The translations under genes and the position numbers were made by a program. A stretch of DNA of 64,000 nucleotides from Phytohabitans rumicis (GTDB lineage Bacteria; Actinomycetota; Actinomycetes; Mycobacteriales; Micromonosporaceae): positions 3,038,001-3,102,000 of the forward strand of contig NZ_BLPG01000001.1 in the NCBI RefSeq assembly GCF_011764445.1, written 5' to 3'. The notes beneath the pieces were generated by a model that was not told the DNA's origin, did not search any database, and saw only the letters and a list, made by a program, of their open reading frames with translations. Within the stretch, counting starts at the first letter, position 1; each line of letters begins with the position of its first letter. Positions 44,495 through 54,200 of the stretch are shown here, in pieces.

Positions 44495-44520
44495 CTCATG
44501 CTCGACATGAGCTGTATGAG
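44495..44520. promoter_or_regulatory. Candidate LysR-type operator
   Basis: CTCATGCTCGACATGAG (44495-44511) is a perfect 6-bp inverted repeat with a 5-bp spacer; a third TATGAG half-site follows at 44515-44520. Position and symmetry fit binding of the divergent LysR protein controlling both genes. Confidence 0.55.
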
Positions 44521-44558
44521 TTTGACTTGTCGACACGGTCGAGCGTACGCCTAAAGAC

Positions 44559-45593
44559 ATGACTCGCAAGGACCTGGCCATCCTCGTTACCGTCTCCGCG
44601 GTCTTCGGCGCCTCGTTCCTCTTCATCCGGGTGGCGTCCCCCGTGCTCGGCCCGCTGCCGGTGTCCGCCGGGCGAGTCGCCCTGGGTGCGCTGGTGCCCA
44701 TCACCCTGCTCGTGATCACCGGCCAACTCGCGGCCCTTCGCGGGCGGACACGCGACCTGCTGGTCGTGAGCTTCCTGCTGGCGGCGCTGCCGTTCACCCT
44801 CTTCGCCATCGCCGAGTTGCGGCTACCCGCGTCGCTCGCCGCCGTGCTGAACGCGACCACGCCCATCTGGGGCATCGTGGTGGCCCGCATCTGGCTCGGT
44901 CAGCCGGCCACCGCCCGGCGCCTGCTCGGCGGGGCCGTGGGACTCGCCGGGGTGGCCGCCGCCGTCGGACTCGGCACCCTGCCCCTCGACGCGGGCACCG
45001 TCGCCGCCACCGGCGCCTGCCTGCTGGCCTCCCTGTCGTACGCCACCGGCAGCGTCTGGACCGCCCGCCGGCTGGGCGGCACCCCGCCGTACGCGCTGGC
45101 CGCCGGGCAACAGATCGGCGCGACGGTGCTCCTCGCCGGCCCGGCCGCGGTGGCCGGCACCGCCCACCCGCCCACCGCTGGAGCGCTGCTCGCCGTGGGG
45201 CTGCTCGGGCTGGTGTGCACGGGTGTGGCGTTCGTGCTGTGGTTCCCCCTGCTGAGCCGGATCGGCCCGGTCGCGGCGGTCACCGTGACGCTGCTCGCAC
45301 CCGTGTTCGGCGTGCTCTGGGGCTCCGTCTTCCTGGACGAGCCGGTAACGCCCGCCCTGGTCCTCGGCATGGCCGCCGTCCTAGTCGGCGTCCGCCTCAT
45401 CACCACCACCCCCCACCCCACCCCCACCCCGCCCTCTCCTCCGCCCGCCTCTCCGCCCGCCTCTCCGCCCGCCTCTCCGCCCGCCTCTCCGCCCGCCTCT
45501 CCGCCCGCCTCTCCCTGTCGATCAAGGGCAAATGGTCGTGCTTCGATCTCTGAACCACGACCATTCGCCCTTGATCGACGCGAAAGTCCTTGA
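44559..45593 (+). CDS. EamA/DMT-family exporter with repeat-derived C-terminal tail
   Basis: A ten-helix drug/metabolite transporter of the EamA type. Two homologous halves are seen: ILVTVSAVFGASFLFIRVAS with LNATTPIWGIVVARIWLGQP, then TGACLLASLSYATGSVWTARR with VTVTLLAPVFGVLWGSVFLDEP. The family fold ends near VLVGVRLITTTP (about residue 286). The last 58 residues are foreign: a PPAS repeat encoded by six 12-bp units, then about 25 residues translated from nested palindrome copy 2. A normal stop has probably been lost through repeat growth or insertion. Substrate unknown; the divergent LysR regulator is likely to control it. Confidence 0.87.
   Translation: MTRKDLAILVTVSAVFGASFLFIRVASPVLGPLPVSAGRVALGALVPITLLVITGQLAALRGRTRDLLVVSFLLAALPFTLFAIAELRLPASLAAVLNATTPIWGIVVARIWLGQPATARRLLGGAVGLAGVAAAVGLGTLPLDAGTVAATGACLLASLSYATGSVWTARRLGGTPPYALAAGQQIGATVLLAGPAAVAGTAHPPTAGALLAVGLLGLVCTGVAFVLWFPLLSRIGPVAAVTVTLLAPVFGVLWGSVFLDEPVTPALVLGMAAVLVGVRLITTTPHPTPTPPSPPPASPPASPPASPPASPPASPPASPCRSRANGRASISEPRPFALDRRESP
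45442..45513. repeat. Six tandem 12-bp repeats in the EamA gene
   Basis: Unit CGCCCGCCTCTC repeats without interruption at 45442, 45454, 45466, 45478, 45490 and 45502, encoding a PPAS run. Being a multiple of three, length changes would not shift the frame. Confidence 0.85.
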
Positions 45594-45602
45594 TCGGCGC
45601 GG
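45517..45602. repeat. Nested GATCAAGGGC palindrome, copy 2
   Basis: GTCGATCAAGGGCAAATGGT pairs with ACCATTCGCCCTTGATCGAC around a variable centre. One outer half unit, AAAGTCCTTGATCGGCGCGG, follows on the right and none precedes on the left. It overlaps the end of the EamA reading frame. Confidence 0.7.
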
Positions 45603-45642
45603 TTGCCCGCGGCCCTTGAGCGCGGGAGCCAGCAGTTGCGAG

Positions 45643-45820
45643 ATGAATGTGAAGGATTTGGGTCGCTGGGGCGACTCGAATCCTTCGCGTTCATGCAGCC
45701 CTTGAGTAGGGCGCCCCCGTTGGGCGATGCGGCGTGAGTAGGGCGCCCCTACTCACGCCATAGCGGGCATGGGGGCGCCCCACTCACGCGCGCGCACCCA
45801 ACAGGGGCGCCCTACTCACG
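45643..45820. repeat. Cluster of three further palindromes upstream of which iscS-type gene ends
   Basis: Hairpin one pairs ATGAATGTGAAGGATT (45643-45658) with AATCCTTCGCGTTCAT (45679-45694). Hairpin two is GCGTGAGTAGG-GCGCC-CCTACTCACGC at 45733-45759. A wider pair, GAGTAGGGCGCCCCCGTTGG (from about 45704) and the reverse complement of CCAACAGGGGCGCCCTACTC (to about 45817), encloses it. The 285 bp between the EamA stop and the desulfurase stop is almost wholly repeats and holds no gene. Confidence 0.65.
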
Positions 45821-45877
45821 CGCGGCGGCTCACGCGCGGCGGCGAGCAGCCACCGCAGCAACCCCGGCGGGGAGCGC

Positions 45878-47020
45878 CTAGCGGCGGTTGGCCCGGCGGG
45901 CTCGCTCTACGGCGCCGGGTAGGGCGGCTACCAGGGCGTCCACGTCGGCCTGCGTCGAGGTGTGGCCGAGGGTGAAGCGGAGGCTGGAGCGGGCGCGGTC
46001 GTCGTCCGCCCCCATCGCGAGCAGTACGTGGGAGGGCTGGGCCACTCCCGCCGAGCACGCCGACCCGGTCGAGCAGGCGATGTCCTGGGCGTCCAGCAGG
46101 AGCAGCAACGCGTCGCCCTCGCACCCGGGGAACGACAGGTGCGCGTTGCCGGGGAGCCGGTTGTCCGGGTCGCCGTTGTAGATCGCTTCGGGCACGACCT
46201 GCCGTACCCGGGTGACCAGGTCGTCGCGGAGCGCGCCCACCCGGGCCGCGTACTCCTGCTGGCTCTTGACCGCGGCCTCGACCGCGACGGCGAACGCGGC
46301 GATGGCCGGCGCGTCGAGGGTGCCGGAGCGTACGTCGCGCTCCTGGCCGCCGCCGTGCAGCAGCGGGGTGCAGGCGACGTCGCGCCCGAGCAGCAGGGCG
46401 CCCACGCCAGCCGGGCCGCCGAGCTTGTGGCCGCTGATGGTGAGCGCGGCGGCGCCGCTGGCCGCGAAGTCGACGGGCACCTGGCCGACGGCCTGGATCG
46501 CGTCGGTGTGGAACGGGATGCCGGCCGCCGCGGCCAGCGCCGCCCATTCGGCGATGGGCTGGACGGTGCCTACCTCGTTGTTCGCCCACATGACGCTGAT
46601 CACGGTGACGTCATCCGTGAAGGAAAGCGCATCCAAGGCCACTCGCCCTAAGGCATCCACCGGCAGCCACGTGACGTCCGCGCCCTCGTGCTCGTGCAGC
46701 CACTGTACGGAGTCGAGCACGGCGTGATGCTCCACGGCGCTGGCGACCACCCTGTTGCGCCCTTCCCGGCGCCGGGCCCAGTGGATGCCCTTGACGGCGA
46801 GATTGTCGCTTTCCGTGCCGCTGCCCGTGAAGATCACCTCGGACGGGCGGGCGCCGACGACGGCGGCGATTCGCTCGCGGGACTCCTCCACGGTGCGGCG
46901 GGCGCGCCGGCCCGGGGCGTGCAACGACGACGCGTTGCCAACCTCGCGAGCGGCTGCCGCGTACGCCTCGATCGCCTCGGCGAGCATCGGCGTCGTCGCG
47001 GCGTGATCCAAGTAGGCCAT
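45878..47020 (-). CDS. Cysteine desulfurase (IscS/NifS type)
   Basis: A 380-aa class-V PLP enzyme removing sulfur from cysteine for tRNA thiolation and Fe-S assembly. Motifs: [58 protein letters not shown], the PLP lysine in [11 protein letters not shown] and the persulfide cysteine in [19 protein letters not shown] 47020. It is the probable sulfur donor for MnmA, encoded further along the same strand. Intact. Confidence 0.95.
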   Translation of the reverse strand: MAYLDHAATTPMLAEAIEAYAAAAREVGNASSLHAPGRRARRTVEESRERIAAVVGARPSEVIFTGSGTESDNLAVKGIHWARRREGRNRVVASAVEHHAVLDSVQWLHEHEGADVTWLPVDALGRVALDALSFTDDVTVISVMWANNEVGTVQPIAEWAALAAAAGIPFHTDAIQAVGQVPVDFAASGAAALTISGHKLGGPAGVGALLLGRDVACTPLLHGGGQERDVRSGTLDAPAIAAFAVAVEAAVKSQQEYAARVGALRDDLVTRVRQVVPEAIYNGDPDNRLPGNAHLSFPGCEGDALLLLLDAQDIACSTGSACSAGVAQPSHVLLAMGADDDRARSSLRFTLGHTSTQADVDALVAALPGAVERARRANRR

Positions 47021-47073
47021 CGCCTATCAGCCTAATGCGCCCGTTAGTGATGCCCTGCGGTCGGCGCTGAGAT

Positions 47074-47128
47074 GTTAGGAAGGGCCCCTTGCTATGCAGA
47101 AAGCGTTAACAAGGTGCCCTTCCTTGCA
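47074..47128. repeat. 55-bp hairpin element, copy C (terminator-like)
   Basis: GGAAGGGCCCCTTGCTA faces TAACAAGGTGCCCTTCC, a 17-bp stem with two mismatches. The same two mismatches occur in copy D, so C and D share a recent ancestor. It lies seven bases downstream of the etfA stop. Confidence 0.75.
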
Positions 47129-47135
47129 ACGAGCC

Positions 47136-48092
47136 CTACTTGCGCTTGCGGATCTCTTCGGCGGCCTGCGGTACGACCTTGAACAGGTCGCCGACCACGC
47201 CGAAGTCGGCGAGCTCGAAGATGGGCGCCTCGGCGTCCTTGTTGACCGCCACGATCGTCTTCGAGGTCTGCATGCCGGCCCGGTGCTGGATCGCACCGGA
47301 AATACCCAGCGCGACGTACAGCTGCGGGGACACCGTCTTGCCGGTCTGCCCGACCTGGAACTGGTGCGGGTAGTAGCCGGAGTCGACCGCCGCCCGGGAC
47401 GCGCCGACCGCGCCGCCGAGCAGGTCGGCCATCTCCTCCACCAGCTTGAAGTTGTCGGCGTTGCCCACGCCCCGGCCGCCGGAGACGACCACGGACGCCT
47501 CGGTCAGCTCCGGGCGGGCACCCTTGGCCTCCACCTTGCGCTCCACCACCCGGGCCAGCTTCGCCGACTCGTCCACCGTGACATCCACAGTGGACACCTC
47601 GGCGGAAGCAGCCGAGGGCACCGGAGTCACCGAGTTGGGCCGCACGGTCACCAAAGGAAGACCGCGGGTCACCCGAGACTTCACGATCGTGGAACCGGCG
47701 AACACCACCTGCGTCGCCGTCCCGTCCGCCGCCAAAGCGGTCACGTCGGTCAGCAGCCCGTTGTCCAGCTTGACCGCGAGCCGCCCGGCGATCTCCTTGC
47801 CCTCCTGGGTGGAGCCGAGCAGCACCGCCCCCGGCGAGACGGAACGCACCAGCGCGGCAAGAACAGCCGCCTTCGGCGCCACCAGGTACCCGTCCAGATC
47901 GGCGCTCTCGCCGGCGTACACCTTCGCCGCGCCGTACTCGCTCAGCTTGTCGACCAGCGGCGCCGCCGCCCCCGGACCGCCGAGGACCACCGCGGCCGGG
48001 GTGCCCAGCTCACGCGCCAGCGTGAGCATCTCGAGCGTGACCTTCTTGACCTCGCCGCCGGAGTGCTCGACAACGACCAGAACCTCAGCCAT
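47136..48092 (-). CDS. etfA: Electron transfer flavoprotein alpha subunit
   Basis: A 318-aa ETF alpha subunit binding FAD and passing electrons from acyl-CoA and other dehydrogenases to the quinone pool. Visible features: [20 protein letters not shown] at the N-terminus, [36 protein letters not shown] and the FAD-binding [40 protein letters not shown] and [22 protein letters not shown] 48092, 14 bp after etfB in the same operon, and ends beside hairpin element C. Confidence 0.96.
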   Translation of the reverse strand: MAEVLVVVEHSGGEVKKVTLEMLTLARELGTPAAVVLGGPGAAAPLVDKLSEYGAAKVYAGESADLDGYLVAPKAAVLAALVRSVSPGAVLLGSTQEGKEIAGRLAVKLDNGLLTDVTALAADGTATQVVFAGSTIVKSRVTRGLPLVTVRPNSVTPVPSAASAEVSTVDVTVDESAKLARVVERKVEAKGARPELTEASVVVSGGRGVGNADNFKLVEEMADLLGGAVGASRAAVDSGYYPHQFQVGQTGKTVSPQLYVALGISGAIQHRAGMQTSKTIVAVNKDAEAPIFELADFGVVGDLFKVVPQAAEEIRKRK

Positions 48093-48106
48093 GACGTCCA
48101 GCCCTC

Positions 48107-48886
48107 TCAGACAAACTTCTCGGACGCGAGGAACTCGACCAGCTTCACGCCGCCCTCGCCCTCGTCGGTGACCTTCTGCCCACCCGAACGCGGCGGACGC
48201 TTGCTGTGCTCGACAACCGCCGACGAGGCGCCGTCGGAGCCGACCTCGCCGGCCGCCACGCCCAGGTCGGCCAGCGACAGCGTCTGCACCGGCTTCTTCT
48301 TCGCCGCCATGATGCCCTTGAACGACGGGTACCGCGGATCGTTGATCGTGTCCCACACCGACACGATCGCCGGCGTCGCCGCGGTCACCACCTCGTAACC
48401 CTCGTCGGTCTGCCGCTCGACCGTGAGCGCCGAACCGTCGACGGTCAGCTTCCGCGCGCCGGTCAGCGCCGCGATGCCGAGCCGCTCGGCCAGCATGTGC
48501 GGCATCACCTGCACCCGACCATCGGTCGACTCCGCACCGCACAGCACCAGGTCGGCGCCCAGCGTGCCCAACGCCGCGGCCAGCACCTTGGAGGTGGCCA
48601 GCGCACACGACCCGTGCAGAGCGTCGTCGATCACGTGCACGGCCCGGTCCGGCCCCATCGACAGCGCCTTGCGGATCGACTCCGCCGCGCTGCCCGGCCC
48701 CATCGTCAGGATGGTGACCTCACCGCCGTGCGCTTCCTGGATCCGCAACGCCTCCTCGATGGCGTACTCGTCCATCTCGTTGATGACATTGCTCGCCGAC
48801 CCCCGGTCGACTGTGTTGTCGTCAGCACGCAGGGCGCGCTCCGAACTGGAGTCGGGCACCTGCTTGACGAGTACGACGATATTCAT
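48107..48886 (-). CDS. etfB: Electron transfer flavoprotein beta subunit
   Basis: A 259-aa ETF beta subunit, partner of EtfA in the electron-transfer heterodimer. Motifs: MNIVVLVKQVPDSSSERAL, NEMDEYAIEEALRIQE, VTILTMGPGSAAESIRKALS, DLVLCGAESTDG, VMPHMLAERLG and PAIVSVWDTINDPRYPSFKGI. ATG 48886. The 61 bp upstream, before the GNAT stop, contain the short palindrome AGCTTAAGCT but no certain promoter. Confidence 0.96.
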   Translation of the reverse strand: MNIVVLVKQVPDSSSERALRADDNTVDRGSASNVINEMDEYAIEEALRIQEAHGGEVTILTMGPGSAAESIRKALSMGPDRAVHVIDDALHGSCALATSKVLAAALGTLGADLVLCGAESTDGRVQVMPHMLAERLGIAALTGARKLTVDGSALTVERQTDEGYEVVTAATPAIVSVWDTINDPRYPSFKGIMAAKKKPVQTLSLADLGVAAGEVGSDGASSAVVEHSKRPPRSGGQKVTDEGEGGVKLVEFLASEKFV

Positions 48887-48947
48887 CGCGCTTCCACGAC
48901 CTCCTGCTCGGGTTAACGCTCGTTAGCTTAAGCTCTCACACCTTATG

Positions 48948-50150
48948 TTACTGGCCAGTAGGTGTCAGCGCCGCCTTGATTTTCGCCACAGTCTCGGCCT
49001 CGCGGGCGTTCACCCCGTGCGTGGCGTGCGCGGTCTCCTCGGCGGCGGCCACCACGGCGGCCCGGTACTGCGCCAGCTCGTCCGGCGCCTTCTCACGCAG
49101 GATCGCGACCGACCGCTCCAGCGCGGGCAGCACGAGCGCCTCCACCTCGCTCGCGGAGCCCCGCGGCAGCTTCGGCAGCGCCCCGGTGGTCAGCACCTCC
49201 TTGACCAGGCCGGTCGTGCCGGCCAGCGCCTCGGAGGCGGCGAAGCTCTCCTTCAGCATCGCGAAGAACCCCGGATCGGCGTTGGACACCAGGTAGACCG
49301 CGCCGAACGCGGCCGTCTTCAAGGTCACCTTGTCCTCGACGGTCAGGCTCATGCCGCCCCCTGCGGGTGTGTAGACGTACGGCGTGGTGGTGGTCACCGC
49401 CACGAACCCCAGCCGTTCCAGGATCGGGCGGCTGTCATCCGAGGCGTCGACCTGGAGCAGCGTATGGCCCCGGTCCGCGGCCAGCCGCGCCCGGTAGGAG
49501 ACAAGTGACTTGTAGATGCCCCGGCCACGCCACTCCCGCAGCGTCGAGCCGCCCCACAGGGTGGCGAACGCGGTGCCGCGCACGTACCGGACCCAGCCGG
49601 CGCTGACCACCTCGCCGCCGGCCTCCGCCACCACCACCGTGATCGCGTTGGGGTCGGCGCCGATCTCCTTCTCCAGGGAGTCCGCCTGCCAGCCGCGGTC
49701 CGCGTCCCACACCGTCGACTCCATCCGCGTGATCCGCTCCAGGTCCGCGCGGGCGGTCACCTCACGTAGTCGTACCCCCTCGGGTGGCTGCGTGGCCGGC
49801 AGCGCGACCGGCCCGATCACGACCGTCTCGCGCTCCTCGGGCTTGAAACCCGCGGACCGCAACCGGTCCGCGAGGTCCGCCGGCTCGTCGTGCGCGTGCA
49901 GCTTCCACTCCACCGGCTCGCCGAGCGCGGCGAAGATCTCCACCTGGCGCTGGATCAGCGCGTCCAGGTCCGCGCCGGTCATGCCGCCCAGATCCGGGTA
50001 CAGCAGGTAGCCGCCCGCGTCCAGCCCGCGCATCCGGATCAGCGGGCCGTCCCGCTCCACCGTCGCCCCCGCGGGCAGCGGATCGGGTACGAGCGCGCGC
50101 AGTTGCTCGTCATACGCGGTGAGAAGGGCCTGTCTGTCCAGTTCGGTCAC
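48948..50150 (-). CDS. GNAT acetyltransferase with apparent fused C-terminal domain
   Basis: A 400-aa reading frame. Residues about 110-265 form a GNAT fold: VRLREVTARADLERITRMES, EVVSAGWVRYVRGTAFATLW and the acetyl-CoA loop EWRGRGIYKSLVSYRARLA, then ILERLGFVAVTTTTPYVYTP. From residue 267 (MSLTVEDKVTLKTAAFGAV) a second helical domain of about 134 residues begins. This methionine (ATG at 49352) is preceded by AGGGGG four bases away, like a real start. The frame may therefore be two genes joined by an indel at the C5 run 49357-49361. I annotate one gene but regard the fusion as uncertain. Start GTG 50150. Confidence 0.7.
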   Translation of the reverse strand: MTELDRQALLTAYDEQLRALVPDPLPAGATVERDGPLIRMRGLDAGGYLLYPDLGGMTGADLDALIQRQVEIFAALGEPVEWKLHAHDEPADLADRLRSAGFKPEERETVVIGPVALPATQPPEGVRLREVTARADLERITRMESTVWDADRGWQADSLEKEIGADPNAITVVVAEAGGEVVSAGWVRYVRGTAFATLWGGSTLREWRGRGIYKSLVSYRARLAADRGHTLLQVDASDDSRPILERLGFVAVTTTTPYVYTPAGGGMSLTVEDKVTLKTAAFGAVYLVSNADPGFFAMLKESFAASEALAGTTGLVKEVLTTGALPKLPRGSASEVEALVLPALERSVAILREKAPDELAQYRAAVVAAAEETAHATHGVNAREAETVAKIKAALTPTGQ

Positions 50151-50193
50151 CCGTCAAGGTTACGGGGACCCGCCACCCGGATAATCGCAAAAC

Positions 50194-50580
50194 GTGTGGG
50201 GTGCGATCAGGCAGTGGTTCGACTCGCGGGAGGTGCGGGAGGTCGGCACCACGCCCGACTACCGGTTCTCGCTGGCCAACGAGCGCACCTTCCTCGCCTG
50301 GATCCGCACCGGGCTCGCGTTCGTGGCGGGCGGGTTGGGCATCGCGCAGTTCCTGCCGCCGCTGCCGATCGCCCACCTGCGCGAGGTGATCGCCATCGCC
50401 CTGTTGCTGCTCGGCGGTGGTGTGGCGATCCGGGCGGTCGACCGCTGGGCGCGCAACGAGCGGGCCATGCGGCTCGGGCGTGACCTGCCCCCGTCCCGCT
50501 TCCCCGCGCTGCTCGCCGTCCTCATCGGGCTCGGCTCGCTGCTCCTGGTCGCGGCCGTACTCGTGCAAGCGATCGAATGA
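50194..50580 (+). CDS. DUF202/YidH-family membrane protein
   Basis: A 128-aa protein with the DUF202 pattern: TTPDYRFSLANERTFLAWIR, GLAFVAGGLGIAQFL, then two more helices (VIAIALLLLGGGVAI and ALLAVLIGLGSLLLVAAVLV). GTG 50194 is the only credible start. It is coupled by ATGA overlap to a second, shorter DUF202-like protein. Function of the family is unknown. Confidence 0.82.
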   Translation: MWGAIRQWFDSREVREVGTTPDYRFSLANERTFLAWIRTGLAFVAGGLGIAQFLPPLPIAHLREVIAIALLLLGGGVAIRAVDRWARNERAMRLGRDLPPSRFPALLAVLIGLGSLLLVAAVLVQAIE

Positions 50581-50834
50581 CGGAGCGCGAATCCGCCGTC
50601 GCGCGCACGCGGATGGCGTGGCGGCGGACATTTCTCGCCTTCGCCGCGATCGCGGTGCTCGCGGCCCGGCTGGCGGCCGAGAACGGCGACGTCCTGCTGG
50701 TCGCGGTGGCGCTCGCCGGCTGGCCGGCCCTGGTCGGGCTGACCTACCGCGAGACACGCCGGGCGCTGCCCCTGTACGCCCTGTTCACCGCCGGGTACGC
50801 CGGCCTGGGCGCGGTGCTGGTGCTGACCCGTTAG
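50577..50834 (+). CDS. Second small DUF202-like membrane protein
   Basis: An 85-aa protein: RESAVARTRMAWRRTFLAFA corresponds to the ERTFLAWIRT region of DUF202, followed by three short helices (AAIAVLAARLAAENG, LLVAVALAGWPALVGL, YALFTAGYAGLGAVLVL). ATG 50577 overlaps the upstream TGA. The pair probably forms a heteromeric membrane complex, which is inference. Confidence 0.75.
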   Translation: MTERESAVARTRMAWRRTFLAFAAIAVLAARLAAENGDVLLVAVALAGWPALVGLTYRETRRALPLYALFTAGYAGLGAVLVLTR

Positions 50835-50866
50835 CCACCATGGCCGGGAGGGGTCATCATTGCGGC

Positions 50867-51241
50867 ATGGTCCGCCTGTATCTCCTCCTCTTCGTCGTGC
50901 AGATCGCCCTCGCGGTGATCGCCCTGATCAGCTGCCTGTCCGCCGAGGAAGACGAGATCCGTGGCCTGCCCCGGCTGCTCTGGGTGCTGGTCATCCTCTT
51001 CTTCCCACTGGTCGGGTCGATCGCCTGGTTCCTGGCCGGGCGCCCGGCCACGGCGAAGAGCGGTGGCGGAGCCCCCGAGCCACGGCGGCCACTCGCGCCG
51101 GACGACGACCCCGAGTTCCTCGGCTCGCTCGACGCTCAACAGTCCCAGCAGGACCGTGAGATGTTCGACAAGTGGGAGGAAGACCTGCAGCGCCGCGAGG
51201 ACGAGTTGCGCCGCAAGGACAACGGCGACGAGGGCGCATAA
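50867..51241 (+). CDS. PLDc_N-type membrane protein with charged tail
   Basis: A 124-aa protein. Two membrane helices (YLLLFVVQIALAVIALISCL and LLWVLVILFFPLVGSIAWF) form a phospholipase D-like N-terminal (PLDc_N) anchor, followed by a charged coiled tail (QQSQQDREMFDKWEEDLQRR, EDELRRKDNGDEGA). No PLD catalytic HKD motif follows. ATG 50867. The gene stops five bases before the AfsR-like start and is likely in its operon. Confidence 0.75.
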   Translation: MVRLYLLLFVVQIALAVIALISCLSAEEDEIRGLPRLLWVLVILFFPLVGSIAWFLAGRPATAKSGGGAPEPRRPLAPDDDPEFLGSLDAQQSQQDREMFDKWEEDLQRREDELRRKDNGDEGA

Positions 51242-51246
51242 CGGAC

Positions 51247-54200
51247 GTGCGGATCGCGCTGCTCGGCCCGCTCGAGGTACGCGCCGACTCGGGCGCGCCG
51301 ATCGAGCTGGGTGGCGCGCGCCTGCGTACCCTCCTGATCCGGCTCGCGCTCGACCCGGGCCGCGTGGTCACCACCGGCGCGCTCGTCGACGCGCTGTGGG
51401 GCGCGGAGCCACCCGCGGGCGCCGCCAACGCGCTGCAGGCCCTGGTCTCGCGGCTGCGCCGGGCGCTGCCGGACGGCGTCATCGAGTCGCATCCCGCCGG
51501 CTACCGGCTGGCGGTGCCGGCCGAAGCCGTGGACGCGCGCCGGTTCGAGCGGGAGGTCGCGGCGGGCCGCGGCGCGCTCGCCGCCGACCCGGCGGGTGCC
51601 GCGGCGACGCTGGCCGGCGCGCTCGCCCTGTGGCGCGGTCCGGCGTTCGCCGACGTGGCGGACGCGCCCTTCGCGCTGGCCCCGGCCGCCCACCTGGCCG
51701 AACTGCGGCTGGCCGCGACCGAGGACCGCGTCGAGGCGGCGCTGGCACTCGGTGACGGCGCCGCGCTCGTACCCGAGCTGGAGGCCCTCGCCCTGGCGCA
51801 CCCGCTGCGCGAACGCCTGGCCGGGCTGCTGATCCGGGCCCTGCGCGCGGCGGACCGGCCCGCGGAGGCGCTGGCCGCGTACGACCGGCTGCGCGGGGCG
51901 CTGGCCGACACGCTCGGCACCGACCCGTCGCCGGAGCTGGCCGCGCTGCACGTGGCGCTGCTGCGCGAGCCCAACCCGGCACCGGCCCTCAGCAACCTGC
52001 CCGCGGCGCTGACCAGCTTCGTCGGCCGGGAGGACGAGGTGACCCGGGTCACCAAGGTCGCGGCCGAGTCGCGGCTGACCACGCTGACCGGGCCGGGCGG
52101 GGCGGGCAAGACCCGGCTGGCCATGGAGTCCGCCCGGGCCATGCTCGACCAGGCGCCCGACGGGGTGTGGCTGGTGGAGTTCGCTCCGGTGACCGACGCC
52201 TCCGAGCTGGCCTCGGTGGTGCTGTCCGCGCTCGGGCTGCGGGAGCAGTCCCTGGTCGGCCGGGCCCCGGCGGAGCCCACCGATCCGCTCACCCGGCTGC
52301 ACGGCGCGCTCGGCCGGCGGCGGGCCCTGCTCGTCCTGGACAACTGCGAGCACCTGGTCGGCGCGGCGGCCACGCTGGCGGAGGGCCTGCTCGTCCGGTG
52401 CCCCCAGTTGCGGGTGCTGGCCACCAGCCGGGAGCCGCTCGGCATCACCGGCGAGGTCCTCTTTCCGGTCGAGCCGCTCGCGCTGCCGCCCGCCGGTACC
52501 GCCGCCGACCAGTCCCTCGGGTACGCCGCCATCCGCCTCTTCGCCGACCGCGCGGTCGCCGCCCGACCGGGGTTCGTGGTCACCGACCCGGTGCTGCGGA
52601 TCTGCGAGTCGCTGGACGGCATGCCGCTGGCCATCGAGCTGGCCGCCGCGCGGCTGCGGGCGCTGACCCCGGACCAGATCGCCGTACGCCTCGGCGACCG
52701 GTTCCGGCTGCTGACCGGCGGCAGCCGCACCGCCCTGCCCCGGCACCAGACGCTGCGCGCCGTCATCGACTGGAGCTGGGAGCTGCTCGACGAGGCCGAG
52801 CGCGCGCTGTGGCGGCGGCTCGCGGTCTTCGCCGGCGGCGCGACCCTCGACGCCGTCGAGGAGGTGTGCGAGGGCGACCTGGACCTGCTCGCCGCGCTCG
52901 TCGACAAGTCGCTCGTCGTGGCGGACGCCGACGGCCGGTACCGGATGCTGGAGACCATCAAGGCGTACGGCCTGGAGCGGCTCGCCGAGGCCGGCGAGAC
53001 CGACCGGGTACGCCAGGCGCACGCCCGGTACTTCCTGCGGCTGGCCCGGCAGGCCGACCGCCGGCTGCGCTCCCGCGAGCAGCTGGAGTGGATCGCCCGC
53101 CTCCACGCCGACCACGACAACCTGCACGCCGCGATGCGCTGGGCGATCGCGGCCGGCGACGCGCGGCTGGCGGTGCGGTTCGCCGTCGCGCTGGGCTGGT
53201 ACTGGTGGCTGTGTGGCCGCCGGGCCGAGGGCGCGGAACTGGCCGAGGAGGCGATGGCGCTGCCCGGGGACGTGCCCCGGGCGCTGCTGGCCGGCGCGGC
53301 GTCGGTGGCGGCGCTCAACGTGGTCGCCGGCCTCTTCCAGCTCGAACGCGGCCAGGAGCTGCTGCGCCGCGCCGCCGAACTGGCGGTGGGCCGGGAGAGC
53401 CGGCACCCCGTGCTCGCCATCATCGGGCCGGTCTCCGATCTCTTCCAGAGCCCACCCAACATCGACGCGGCGCTATCCGGGCTGGCCAGCTGCTTCACCC
53501 ACCCGTCCGGGTGGGTGCGTGGCGTGGCCCGGATGTCGTACGGCCACGCCGAGGCCAACGCCGGCCGGGCGGGGCTGGTGTCGGCGGAGAACTTCGGCGC
53601 CGCGCTGGCCGAATTCCGCGAGGTGGGCGACCGGTGGGGCATCTCGACCACGCTGTCCGGGCTGGCCGAGCTGACCGCCCGGCGGGGTGACCACGACCAG
53701 TCGGCGGCGCACTTCGAGGAGGCCCTGGCCAACCTGCTCCCGCTGGGCGCGGCCGAGGACGTGCCCGAGTTGCAGTCCCGGTACGCGTACGAGCTGTGGA
53801 TGGTCGGCGATCGGGAGCGGGCCGTCGCCGTACTCGACGAGGCGCGCCGCACGGCCGAGCGGGTCGGCACCGACGAGGGCCGGGCGTCGGTGGCGTACCA
53901 CCACGGCGAGGTGCTGCGCGCGATGGGTGAGCTGCGCGAGGCGCGCGCCGAACTGGCCGTGGCCGACAAGGTGATCTCCACGTTCAACTCCTCGCCGCAG
54001 TGGGCCGCCTTGATCTACACCGCGATCGGCCACATCGACATGGCCGAAGGCGACCTGGCCGCCGCCCGGGCCCGCTTGGACCGCGCGCTCGACCTGGCCG
54101 TCAGTTCGCGCGACGCGCCGGCGATCGGCCAGGTCGTGGTGGGCTGGGCCGACCTCGCGCTGCACGGTGGACAGACCGCCGCGGCGGCCCGGCTGCTCGG

